NCBI RefSeq assembly: GCF_001983105.1
Contig: NZ_MOMC01000089.1
Span: 11,762-21,310 of the forward strand
Length of the DNA: 9,549 nucleotides
Direction of reading: 5' to 3'
Origin: Pseudofrankia asymbiotica
GTDB lineage: Bacteria > Actinomycetota > Actinomycetes > Frankiales > Frankiaceae
A program made the translations under genes and the position numbers. The notes beneath the pieces were generated by a model that saw nothing but the letters and a program-made list of their open reading frames with translations, ran no database searches and was not told the origin of the DNA. Each line of letters opens with the position of its first letter. Positions within the stretch are counted from its first letter, which is position 1. Positions 1 to 8,200 of this stretch are shown piece by piece.

Positions 1-1
1 C

Positions 2-58
2 GGCTGCCGACAGGACGGCAACGCGGCCCTCGCCGAGGGCGTCGCACCCAGCCACTGA
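2..58 (+). CDS. C-terminal end of an upstream gene (partial, unidentified)
   Basis: An open frame enters from the left edge and ends at a TGA at 56-58, giving 18 visible codons that end in Ala-Pro-Ser-His. Most third positions are G or C, as in the genuine genes here. It is followed by the AT-richer leader of the first kinase. The fragment is too short to recognise a family, and an open frame of this length can occur by chance in such GC-rich DNA. The call is therefore tentative. Confidence 0.3.
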   Translation, partial: GCRQDGNAALAEGVAPSH

Positions 59-281
59 GGGCGCCGTGCCGGCTCGTCCGCTCCCGGCCCGCGACCGGGC
101 GATGACCGCCGCGCCGCCGACCTCGGCCAGGCCGGCCAGCGTGGGCGTAACGGTCTTCTACGCGTTAACCCTGATGTCGAGCACCGGTCGCGACGCCAGA
201 ATTGGGAAGCGTGTACATAGCGAATGCCGCCCGGTGCGCCGCGCGGTCGAGTGCGGCCGGACTCGGCTGGGTGGCGAGCGG
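59..281 (+). other. Leader region upstream of the first kinase, no clear gene
   Basis: A frame in phase with the kinase is open from a GTG at 66, but its codon use is unlike the gene. It contains a TTA codon near 165 together with AGA, ATT, GTA and CAT codons, and G/C bias at third positions is lost around 145-230. This suggests an untranslated leader. The locally lower GC content would suit a promoter, but no convincing -35/-10 pair at normal spacing could be seen. A weak purine-rich GGCGAG at 273-278 lies just before the chosen ATG. Confidence 0.45.
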
Positions 282-1844
282 ATGATTGTCGACCGGGAGT
301 CGGTGGCCGCGGCCCTGCCCGCGATCGAGGTCGGGGGCCGGCTTGGCGCCGGTGCGTTCGGACTGGTGCTCGCCGGTCGCCACCGGCGCCTGAACCGGGA
401 TGTCGCCGTCAAGGTGCTGCCAGCGGGCCAGGAAGGCCGGTCGGCGTTCGAGGCCGAAGCCCAGCTGCTCGCCAGCCTGGATCATCCGCACATCGTCCGG
501 GTCTACGACTACGTCGAGACCGACGAGCTGTGCCTGATCGTGATGGAGCAGCTGTCCGGTGGGACGCTGACCCGCCGCCTGGCGGGTCTCGAGCCGCCGG
601 CCGCGTGCGCGGTCGGCGTGGGGGTCGCCACGGCGCTGGCCTACGCCCACGAGCGTGGTGTGCTGCACCGCGACATCAAGCCGGACAACGTCATGTTCGA
701 CGCCACCTCGACCGTCAAGGTGACGGACTTCGGCATCGCGAAGATCTTCCAGGGCACCGCGACGACCGCGACCGGCCAGCTGGGCACGCCGATGTACATG
801 GCGCCCGAGCAGATCCGCGGTGGCCGGCTTGGACCGGCGACGGACATCTACGCGCTCGGCGTCCTGATGTACCGGTTGCTCGTCGGCCGGCCGCCGTTCG
901 ACTCGTCGCTGCCGCTGCAGGCGCTCTGGCACCAGCAGCTGACGACGACGCCGTCCGTGCCGCCGTCGGTGCCGGCCCCGCTGGCGGACGTGGTGGTGCG
1001 GGCGCTGGCCAGGGAGCCGGGTGACCGCCAGCCGTCCGCGTCCGCGTTCGCGCGTGACCTGGCCGTCGCCGCGGTCGGCGTCCACGGCCGCGACTGGCTC
1101 GCCCGCGCCGGCCTGCCGCTGCGGCTGGACGACGACGTCCGCGACGCCGCGGCCGGAACCGGAGCGCACGGCTCGGCACCACCATCCCAGGAACCGGCCG
1201 CCCGGGTCCCGGAGACGCCGCTCGAGGACCGTGCGCCCGCCGCGCCATCCAGAACCGGCGACCGTGGATATCGCGACGAGGTCGCGACGCGGACGAATTC
1301 CACGGCCCGCGCCTTCCCGCCGTCATCCAGGCCGATGCCCCCGACGGCGGCGGGTGAACCCGACAGCATCGCCGCCGCCGGGCCGCCGGGCCCGGTGGGC
1401 GGCGGTGGCATCCGCCGGCGCAGACGAAGGCTGATCCTCGCCGGCGCCATCGTGGCCGTCGTGCTGCTCGCGGGCACGCTCGGCGCCTGGGGGTGGATAC
1501 GAAGCCAGTACTACGTCGGTGTATCCGACGGCCGGGTGGCCATCTTCCAGGGTGTGTCCGTCGCCGGCCTCTCCAGCGTCGACAGCGTCTATATGCCGAT
1601 CTCGGAGGTCGCCGAGCCGGATCGAAGCACGGTGCGGGACGGCGTCCACGCCGACAGTCGCGCCGACGCGGAGGCCAAGGTGTCGGCCCTACGCGCGGTC
1701 ACCGATGTGACGACCGATGTGAAGCCGGATTCGTCCGTGTCGCCAACACCCATCGCCACCCCCAGCGCGCCGGCGACAGTCGCATGGCCCACACCCGACC
1801 AGGACTCCGGCACCGCGGCGTCCGCGGCAGTCGCGTCGCCCTAG
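282..1844 (+). CDS. Membrane Ser/Thr protein kinase with a PstP-like extracytoplasmic domain
   Basis: This 520-residue protein should phosphorylate Ser/Thr residues of cytoplasmic targets. The kinase domain spans about residues 15-260: Gly-rich loop GAGAFG (22-27), ATP-binding Lys44 in VAVK, helix-C Glu59, catalytic HRDIKPDN (129-136), DFG (149-151) and APE (174-176). The activation loop carries Thr159, 161, 162, 164 and 169. It is an RD kinase with every key residue present, so it is predicted active. A conserved W-x(n)-LDDDVR element (to 287) follows, then a Pro/Ala-rich linker, an Arg cluster and one membrane span (about 384-406). Outside the membrane, residues 409-478 begin with QYYVGVSDGRVAIFQGV and resemble the outer domain of the actinobacterial phosphatase PstP. 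A Pro/Ser/Thr-rich tail ends the protein. There are no PASTA repeats, unlike PknB. The start is ATG 282 because it aligns with the paralogue's start and because the upstream codons look non-coding. The next gene is a paralogue. The kinase call is very secure; the outer-domain assignment rests on remembered family sequences. Confidence 0.93.
   Translation: MIVDRESVAAALPAIEVGGRLGAGAFGLVLAGRHRRLNRDVAVKVLPAGQEGRSAFEAEAQLLASLDHPHIVRVYDYVETDELCLIVMEQLSGGTLTRRLAGLEPPAACAVGVGVATALAYAHERGVLHRDIKPDNVMFDATSTVKVTDFGIAKIFQGTATTATGQLGTPMYMAPEQIRGGRLGPATDIYALGVLMYRLLVGRPPFDSSLPLQALWHQQLTTTPSVPPSVPAPLADVVVRALAREPGDRQPSASAFARDLAVAAVGVHGRDWLARAGLPLRLDDDVRDAAAGTGAHGSAPPSQEPAARVPETPLEDRAPAAPSRTGDRGYRDEVATRTNSTARAFPPSSRPMPPTAAGEPDSIAAAGPPGPVGGGGIRRRRRRLILAGAIVAVVLLAGTLGAWGWIRSQYYVGVSDGRVAIFQGVSVAGLSSVDSVYMPISEVAEPDRSTVRDGVHADSRADAEAKVSALRAVTDVTTDVKPDSSVSPTPIATPSAPATVAWPTPDQDSGTAASAAVASP
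531..554 (+). repeat. 24-bp block identical to 2294-2317 in the paralogous kinase
   Basis: The codons around the kinase hinge (CLIVMEQL) are identical base for base in the two kinase genes over 24 bp. A second block of 23 bp, at 288-310 and 2042-2064, covers VDRESVAA near both starts. The copies lie about 1.76 kb apart in direct orientation. They show that the genes are tandem paralogues and could support recombination between them. Confidence 0.85.
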
Positions 1845-1961
1845 GTTCGATCCCCGCGGAGGCCGGCTGGTTCCGCCAGACGAAGGTGGCCACCCGTCGA
1901 CGCGTGTCACCCGCTCGGTGAAGCGACCCGGCCGACGGCAGGTCGATGGTCGGCCTACGAT

Positions 1962-1978
1962 CGGCACATCATGTGTCG
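1962..1978. promoter_or_regulatory. Operator-like palindrome upstream of the kinase–SBP gene
   Basis: CGGCACAT and ATGTGTCG flank one central base, giving 8-base arms that match at 7 of 8 positions. The site lies about 57 bases before the chosen GTG, in the 191-base gap between the two kinase genes, where base composition is less GC-rich. It could be a binding site for a dimeric regulator. No known regulator was recognised, and a short palindrome can arise by chance. Confidence 0.25.
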
Positions 1979-2035
1979 GGTTCGCGGGGGTTCAGAGACT
2001 TTTGTCGCGGCACCAGCGGGCCGCGGGCGGGCATC

Positions 2036-5000
2036 GTGATCGTCGACCGGGAGTCGGTGGCCGCCGCGCTGCCGGGGCTGGAGATCGGGGGCCGGCTGGG
2101 CTCGGGTGCCTACGGCCTGGTGCTCGCCGGCCAGCACCGGCACCTGCGGCACAACGTCGCCATCAAGGTGTTGCCGGCCCGCCCGCCGGTCCATGGCGGC
2201 GGCCCGGACGGCGCGTCCGAGGGCCAGCTGCTGGGCCGCATGGACCATCCCCACATCGTGCGGGTCTACGACTATGTCGAGACCGCGGATCTCTGCCTGA
2301 TCGTGATGGAGCAGCTGGTCGGCGGCACGCTGACCCGGCGCCGGGAGGGCATGCGGCCGGAGGCGGGCTGCGCCGTGGGCCTCGCGGTCGCCTCGGCGCT
2401 CGGGTATGCCCACGACCGGGGCGTGCTGCACCGCGACGTCAAGCCGGACAACGTGCTGTTCACGGCCGCCGGCGCCGCGAAGGTCACCGACTTCGGCGTC
2501 GCGAAGATGCTGGAGGGAACGGTCGCGACCGCCAGCGCGCAGGTCGGCACCCCGCTGTACATGGCCCCCGAGCAGATCACCAGCGGGCAGCTGGGCCCGG
2601 CGACGGACATCTACGCCCTGGGCGTCGTGCTGTACCAGCTTCTGTCCGGCGCGTCCCCGATCGAGCGGGGGCTGCCGGTGCAGCTGCTCTGGCAGCGCCG
2701 CCTGACCGCCCCGCCGCCGCGGCCGCCGGGCGTCCCGGCACCGGTCGCGAACGTCGTGCTGCGCGCCCTCGCCCCGGACCCGGCGATGCGTTACCCCAGC
2801 GCCCGGGCGTTCGGCCTGGAGTTCGCCGCGGCCGCCGCCGCCGTGCTGGGCCGTGGCTGGCTCACCCGGTCGGACCTGCAGGTCCAGCTCGACGACGATG
2901 TGCGCGCCGCGGCCGACGGCCCGCCGACAGGCTCCCGGCCCGCCGTCGGCCCGCCCCCGGTGACGCGCCCGGCGGCGTATCCGGGTACGTCGGCCGCCGG
3001 CATGGCGGCGGGCGGGGGAGTGGGCGCCTCCGACGGCCCGACCAACCCGCTCGGCGGCCATCCTCACCCGAACGCGTGGGTCGGGCCAGCTCCGTCACCC
3101 GCCGCCCCGCCGTCGCCCTCCGGCCAGCGCGGTCCGGCCAGCCCGCCTGCTTCGCCTGCTTCGCCTGCTTCGCCTGCTTCGCCTGCTTCGCCTGCTTCGC
3201 CTGCTCCGCCTGGCCAGCCCGGTCCGGCCGGGCCAGCCCCTTTCGGTCCGGAGGCCCCCACCGGGCAGCCGACTCTGGTCGGGGCGTCGTCCGCCCCCGG
3301 CCAGGCCGCGCGGGTCTCGACGCAGCCCGCCGCCGCCCCGGCGGCCCGCGGGTCGTCCGGGCACCGACGACGGTGGTGGACGCTGATCGCCGGTGCCGTG
3401 TGCGCGCTCGCCGTCGTCCTTCCCCTGGTGCTGATCCCGGGCGGCGACGACGCGAAGGAGGACGGCGACCTCGGCCAGGCGACGGCGGCGGCGGCGACGG
3501 AGAGCGCCGCGCCGCGGCTGCCCGTCGCGGGCCCTGTCCTGAGCCCGTCCAGCCGCAGGGGCGGGACCCTGCGGGTGGCCGCCACGGCCGACTGCGACTC
3601 GTGGGACCCGCAGCGCGGCAACTCCGACAGCTGTTGGGCGCAGCAGCGCTGGTTCTCCCGGCAGCTGCTCACCTACAAGCCGGGCACGACCGACCTGATC
3701 GGCGATCTCGCCACCGCCGTCCCGACCTCCACCGACGCGGCCACCTGGCGGTACACCCTGCGTGCCGGCCTCAGGTTCGAGGACGGGTCGCCGATCAGGT
3801 CCAGGGACATCAAGTACGGAATCGAGCGGTTGTTCGACTCCGAGCTCGTGACCGACGGGCTGAAGGGACTCACCCGGTACCTGGACGACCCCAACAACCG
3901 CTATCCGGGGCCCTACAAGGACCCGAGCCCCGACAAGCTGGGCCTGAAATCAATCGAGACTCCGGACGACCAGACGATCGTCTTCCACCTGACCAGGCCG
4001 TTCGGGGACTGGAACTACCTGATGGCGACGCCCGCGTCGACGCCGGTACCCCAGGCGAAGGACGGCGGAGCGCAGTACGCCGACCACCCGGTCTCGTCGG
4101 GCCCTTACAAGTTCGCGTTCTACCAGCGGGGCCAGTCGCTGACGCTGATCCGCAACTCCTCGTGGGACCAGGCGACCGACCCGGTGAACACGGCGTTGCC
4201 CGACCGGATCCAGGAGACCATGCGGCTCCCCCTGGAGACCATCGACGAGCAGATCCTCTCCGGGCACGCGGACGTGTTCGCCGGGCAGACGGGCGCCTCG
4301 CAGACGACCCTGCAGACGTCACTGACGGACTCGGCGATGCGGGACAACCAGCGCCTGACCGTCACCCTCGGCGTGGTGCGGCTGCTGAGCGTCACCACCA
4401 CCGTGGCGCCCCTCGACAACGTCCACTGCCGCAAGGCGCTCGCCTGGGCGATCGACCGGCAGGCGCAGGTCACGGCCCGTGGAGGCCCGGAGCGCGCCGT
4501 CGCCGCGCCGACCCTGGTCCCCCCGCCGCTGCGGTACCACTCGACGTTCGACCTCTACCCGAGCGCGGACGGTCGGGGCGACGTCGCCCAGGCGAAGCGG
4601 GAGCTCGCGGCCTGCGGCCGGCCGGACGGTTTCCCGGTCAAGATCGTGATTTTCGACGACAGCAGATCCCACAGCCAGGCGGACGCGCTCAGGAAGTCCC
4701 TGGCCGGAATCGGCGTCGACGTCGAGATCTCGGCGCTCGGCTCGGACGACTATGACGCCCTGGTCTTCTCGCCGAGCAGGATGCGTGCGCAGGGCGTCGG
4801 CATGGCGCTCCTCGGCTACAACGCCGGCTGGCCGACGCCCGCCGGCATCTTCACCAACCTGACCGACGGCCGCAGGATCACCGCCACGGACAACCGGAAC
4901 ATCGCGGAACTCGGCGACCCCGCGGTGAACACCGCCATGGACGGCGCCTTCCTCGCGGACATGTCGGACAGCGCCCTCGCCGCCGACCCGTCCGGGACCG

Positions 5001-5164
5001 CCGCGACCCGATGGGCCACCGTCGAGCGGATGGTGCTCGACACGGCGGCCTACATACCGGTGACGTACGACAAGGTCACGAACCTCTACAGTTCCAACCT
5101 CACCAACGTTTACTACCAGCCCGCGTACGACTCGGTCGACTTCGCCGCCCTCGGCGTCCGCTGA
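2036..5164 (+). CDS. Ser/Thr protein kinase fused to an ABC-type family 5 solute-binding domain
   Basis: This 1042-residue protein joins an inner kinase to an outer ligand-binding domain. The kinase occupies about residues 15-265: GSGAYG (22-27), Lys44 in VAIK, Glu62, HRDVKPDN (132-139), DFG (152-154) and APE (177-179), with possible loop phospho-sites Thr162, Thr165, Ser167 and Thr172. An LDDDVR element (285-290) follows, then a Pro/Ala/Ser-rich linker with a PAS tripeptide repeat (371-391) and one membrane span (about 447-468) preceded by HRRR. Residues 508-1042 form a full-length SBP_bac_5 domain of the DppA/OppA type, opening with GGTLRVA and including the conserved CRKALAWAIDR segment. 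It has four cysteines: C520, C533, C798 and C860. There is no lipobox, and no permease or ATPase gene is adjacent, so sensing is more likely than transport. GTG 2036 is chosen because VIVDRESVAAALP matches the paralogue's start and the 30 codons before it (from ATG 1946) have atypical, low-GC third positions. The ligand is unknown; peptides are the common one in this family. Confidence 0.92.
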   Translation: MIVDRESVAAALPGLEIGGRLGSGAYGLVLAGQHRHLRHNVAIKVLPARPPVHGGGPDGASEGQLLGRMDHPHIVRVYDYVETADLCLIVMEQLVGGTLTRRREGMRPEAGCAVGLAVASALGYAHDRGVLHRDVKPDNVLFTAAGAAKVTDFGVAKMLEGTVATASAQVGTPLYMAPEQITSGQLGPATDIYALGVVLYQLLSGASPIERGLPVQLLWQRRLTAPPPRPPGVPAPVANVVLRALAPDPAMRYPSARAFGLEFAAAAAAVLGRGWLTRSDLQVQLDDDVRAAADGPPTGSRPAVGPPPVTRPAAYPGTSAAGMAAGGGVGASDGPTNPLGGHPHPNAWVGPAPSPAAPPSPSGQRGPASPPASPASPASPASPASPASPAPPGQPGPAGPAPFGPEAPTGQPTLVGASSAPGQAARVSTQPAAAPAARGSSGHRRRWWTLIAGAVCALAVVLPLVLIPGGDDAKEDGDLGQATAAAATESAAPRLPVAGPVLSPSSRRGGTLRVAATADCDSWDPQRGNSDSCWAQQRWFSRQLLTYKPGTTDLIGDLATAVPTSTDAATWRYTLRAGLRFEDGSPIRSRDIKYGIERLFDSELVTDGLKGLTRYLDDPNNRYPGPYKDPSPDKLGLKSIETPDDQTIVFHLTRPFGDWNYLMATPASTPVPQAKDGGAQYADHPVSSGPYKFAFYQRGQSLTLIRNSSWDQATDPVNTALPDRIQETMRLPLETIDEQILSGHADVFAGQTGASQTTLQTSLTDSAMRDNQRLTVTLGVVRLLSVTTTVAPLDNVHCRKALAWAIDRQAQVTARGGPERAVAAPTLVPPPLRYHSTFDLYPSADGRGDVAQAKRELAACGRPDGFPVKIVIFDDSRSHSQADALRKSLAGIGVDVEISALGSDDYDALVFSPSRMRAQGVGMALLGYNAGWPTPAGIFTNLTDGRRITATDNRNIAELGDPAVNTAMDGAFLADMSDSALAADPSGTAATRWATVERMVLDTAAYIPVTYDKVTNLYSSNLTNVYYQPAYDSVDFAALGVR
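2294..2317 (+). repeat. Second copy of the 24-bp block shared with 531-554
   Basis: This block is identical over 24 bp to the first kinase gene at the kinase hinge and lies in the same codon phase. See the entry at 531-554 for the second shared block and its meaning. Confidence 0.85.
3145..3207 (+). repeat. 9-bp tandem repeat GCCTGCTTC, six perfect units and one variant
   Basis: Six identical copies run from 3145 to 3198, and a seventh (GCCTGCTCC) differs by one base. Within the kinase–SBP gene they encode Pro-Ala-Ser repeats in the inner linker before the membrane span. The unit is three codons long, so gain or loss of copies keeps the frame and only changes linker length. The CCT and GCT codons are unusual for this gene, which fits recent expansion by slippage. 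Confidence 0.95.
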
Positions 5165-5173
5165 CGCCAGCCG

Positions 5174-5211
5174 GGTGGCCATCACGGCGGCCACCGCGCC
5201 GTCCCGCGGCG
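5174..5211. terminator. Two adjacent hairpins between convergent genes, possible bidirectional terminator
   Basis: GGTGGCC (5174-5180) pairs with GGCCACC (5189-5195) around an 8-base loop, and CGCCG (5197-5201) pairs with CGGCG (5207-5211) around a 5-base loop. They fill most of the 71 bases between the stop codons of the kinase–SBP gene and glnE. Neither is followed by a T-run, as is common for terminators in GC-rich actinobacteria. Their position supports the call more than their strength, because GC-rich DNA forms short stems easily. Confidence 0.4.
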
Positions 5212-5235
5212 GGCGCGAGACACGGTGGCGCCTGG

Positions 5236-8200
5236 TCAGGGCCGTTCGCGGGCGAAGACCTGGTTGGTCACGCGCTGGGCCGCGATCGCGGCCCGGCGAT
5301 GGTCGTCGAGCACGTCGGTGGCCTGCTCCAGCGGGTAGCCGAGGACCCCGGCGACGCGGTCGAGGGCCGGCGAGGTGCGGGGAATGAGGTCACCGGGTGT
5401 GCCGCGGGCAAGCATGATCGCGTTGCGGATCCGGGAGGCCGACAGCCAGGCGGCGTTCAGCGCCTCGGCCTCGGCGCCGTCGATCAGGCCGGCGGTGGCG
5501 AGCTCGCGCAGCGCGGTGAGGGTGCCGGTGGTGCGCAACGCCGGATGCTCGCGGGCGTGACGGAGCTGAAGGATCTGGACCGTCCATTCGATGTCGGTCA
5601 GCCCGCCCGGCCCGAACTTGACGTGCAGGGTCCGGTCGGCGCCGCGCGGGACCCGCTCGGCGGTCATCCGGTCCCGCAGCCGCTCGACCTCGGCGATGGC
5701 TCCGCCCGGCAGGCCCGCCGGATAGCGGAACTCGTCCGCCAGGTCGCGGAACCGCGCCGCCAGCTCCGCGTCGCCGGCGAGCGGGCGGGCACGCAGCAGC
5801 GCCTGCGCCTCCCAGCCGAGCGCCCAGCGCCGGTAGTAGGCCGCGTAGCCGTCCAGGTCGCGGGTGACCGAGCCCGCCCGTCCCTCCGGCCGTAGCCCCA
5901 GGTCCAGTCGCAGCGCGGGGTCCGGTCCCGGCTGTCCCAGCAGCCGGACCAGCTCCTCGACCACCGCCGCGGCGTACTCGCCGGCCGGGCGCGCGCCGAC
6001 GCCAGGCCTGGGCTCGTGGACGAACAGCACGTCCGCGTCGCTGCCGTAGGACATCTCGGCTCCGCCGAGCCGGCCCATCGCGATCACCGCGATCTGGGCC
6101 GGCTCTCCGGCCAGGTCGTCCGCGGGCTCGCCGACGTCCGCGAAGCGGTCCGCCGCCGGCCTGCCGGCGGCGAGCCGGCGGTTCACGGTGCGCCGGGCGA
6201 CCAGCAGGGACGCCTCGATCGTCGCGGCCGCCGCGGCGGTCAGCGCCTCGCCGACGGCGGCCGCGTCGAGCAGGCCGAGCAGGTCCGCGCAGGCGACCCG
6301 GACCAGCTCGACCCGGCGGATCGCGCGCGCCCGCGCGGCCGCGTCGCCCGCGTCCTGGTTACGCCGCGCGACCGCGAGCAGCGTGCGGGCGAGCTCGTCA
6401 CGGCCGACGGGACACAGGTCCTCCTCGGTGCGCAGCAACCGCACCGACTCGGGCGCCGTGCGCATGAGCGCCGCGACGTAGCCGCTGGCCGCGAGCACCC
6501 TGGCCAGCCGGTCGGCGGCGCCGGCCGAGTCGCGCAGCAGCCGCAGGTACCAGGGGACGCGGCCAAGCGCCTCGCTGACCTGCCGATAGGCGAGCAGGCC
6601 GGCGTCCGGGTCGGCGGCGTCGGCGAACGCCGGCAGCATCGTCGGCAGCAGATGCCGCTGGATCGTGGCGGTTCGGCTCACGCCGGCGGTGAGTGCCTCG
6701 ATGTGCTTCAACGATCGGTGCGGATAGGCGAACCCGAGGGCGGCGAGCCGATCGGCGGCCTCGCCGGGCGTGAGGCGCACCTCCTCGGCGGACAGTCGGG
6801 CGACCGCCTCCAGCAGCGGCTGGTAGAAGAGCTGCTCGTGCAGCCGCCGCACCGACCGGGCGATGTGCGCGTGCTCGTCGGTGAACTCCTCCGCGCCGAG
6901 CATCCCCAGCGAGCGGCCGAGCCAGCGCAGCTCGTCCTGGTCGCGCGGCAGGACGTGCGTCCGCCGCAGGCCGCGTAGCTGGAGCCGATGCTCGACGGCG
7001 CGCAGGAACCGGTAGGCGTCGGCGAGGGTGGTCGCGTCGCGGCGGCCCACGTAACCGCCGCGCGCCAGGCCGTCGATCGCGTGGAGGGTCGCGCGGGCGT
7101 GCAGCTTCGGATCGGTGCGGCCGTGCACGAGCTGCAGCAGCTGGACGGCGAACTCGACATCACGCAGGCCGCCGGGGCCGAGCTTGATGTTGCGGTCGGC
7201 CTCCCGCCTCGACAGGGACGCCTCCACTCGGCGGCGCATCGCCCGGATGTCGGCGACGAAGCCGGGCCGGGACGCCGCCGACCAGACCAGCGGCCCCACC
7301 ATCGAGCAGAACTCGGCGCCGAGCGCGAGGTCGCCGGCGACTGGCCGGGCCTTGAGCAGCGCCTGGAACTCCCAGGTGCGCGCCCAGCGCCGGTAGTAGG
7401 CGCGGTGGCTGGCGAGCGTGCGGACCAGCGCGCCGTCGCGGCCCTCCGGGCGCAGGCCGACGTCGACCTGGAAGAGCGCCCCTTCGCTGGTGCGCGCGCC
7501 GCAGGCCCGTACCAGCCCTTCGGCCAGCCGGGTCGCCGCCCGCAGCGCCGCCTCCTCGGCCGGTTCGGCGGCGTCGGTGGCCTCGGCGGCTCCGGCGGAC
7601 CCCGTGGACCTGGTGAATCCGGCGGCGCCGTCGGGGGGCGTGCCGTCCGAGGGCGAGGCCGTGGCCGGCTCGGCGACGAAGACGACGTCGACGTCGCTGA
7701 CGTAGTTGAGCTCGCGCCCGCCGCACTTGCCCATCCCGATGACGGCGAGGCGCACCGGGGGCGCGGCCGGCGCGAGGCCCGCCCGCGCGACGGCGAGGCC
7801 CGCGTCGAGCGCCGCGGCGGCGAGGTCGGCGAGCTCGGCCGTCGCGTCCTCGACCGTCACCGTGTCGGTCAGGTCGCGGGCGGCGAGCACCAGCAACGCC
7901 CGCCGGTAGGCGACCCGCAACGCGTCCAGTACCTCCGGCCCGTCGCCGCGTGCTCGCGGCCGCTCGGCGGCCGGGTCCGCGCCGACCGCGGCGAACAGCC
8001 GGGCACGGTGGGTCGCGGCGTCCGGCGTGGCGCCGGTCGCCTCGTCGTCGGCGAGAATCCGCCAGTCGGTCGGGTGCGCGGCGAGATGGTCGGCGAGCGC
8101 GAGGCTCGCGCCGAGGACGGCGATCACCCGCCGGCGGGAGCCCGGCCGGGTGGCCAGCACGGCTCGCAGCTGCGCGGACGATCGGCCGGAGCTCGTCGGG

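Noticed and set aside
202..219. Possible promoter with TTGGGA and TACATA
   Set aside because: The spacing is only about 6 bases, and no acceptable -35 lies at 16-18 bases, so it does not form a standard promoter.
66..281. 72-residue N-terminal extension of the first kinase from a GTG start
   Set aside because: It contains a TTA codon and many A/T-ending codons unlike the gene body, and the paralogue aligns exactly from the ATG at 282.
1946..2035. 30-residue extension of the kinase–SBP protein from ATG 1946
   Set aside because: Its codons (CTA, CGA, CAT, AGA, TTT, TGT) lack the usual G/C third positions, it spans the palindrome, and the match to the paralogue begins at GTG 2036.
1918..4755. 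Long open frame of 945 codons on the + strand, offset from the kinase–SBP gene
   Set aside because: It is a shadow of the real gene: Arg/Gly/Pro-rich, with runs of Cys-Phe-Ala from the 9-bp repeat and no domain motifs.
3541..5164. Separate lipoprotein SBP gene joined by a frameshift or readthrough
   Set aside because: The reading frame is continuous from the kinase through the membrane span, and there is no start with a signal peptide or lipobox before the SBP domain.
4319..5194. Minus-strand open frame opposite the solute-binding domain
   Set aside because: It is Arg/Val/Gly-rich with no motif, and the + strand domain is well supported.
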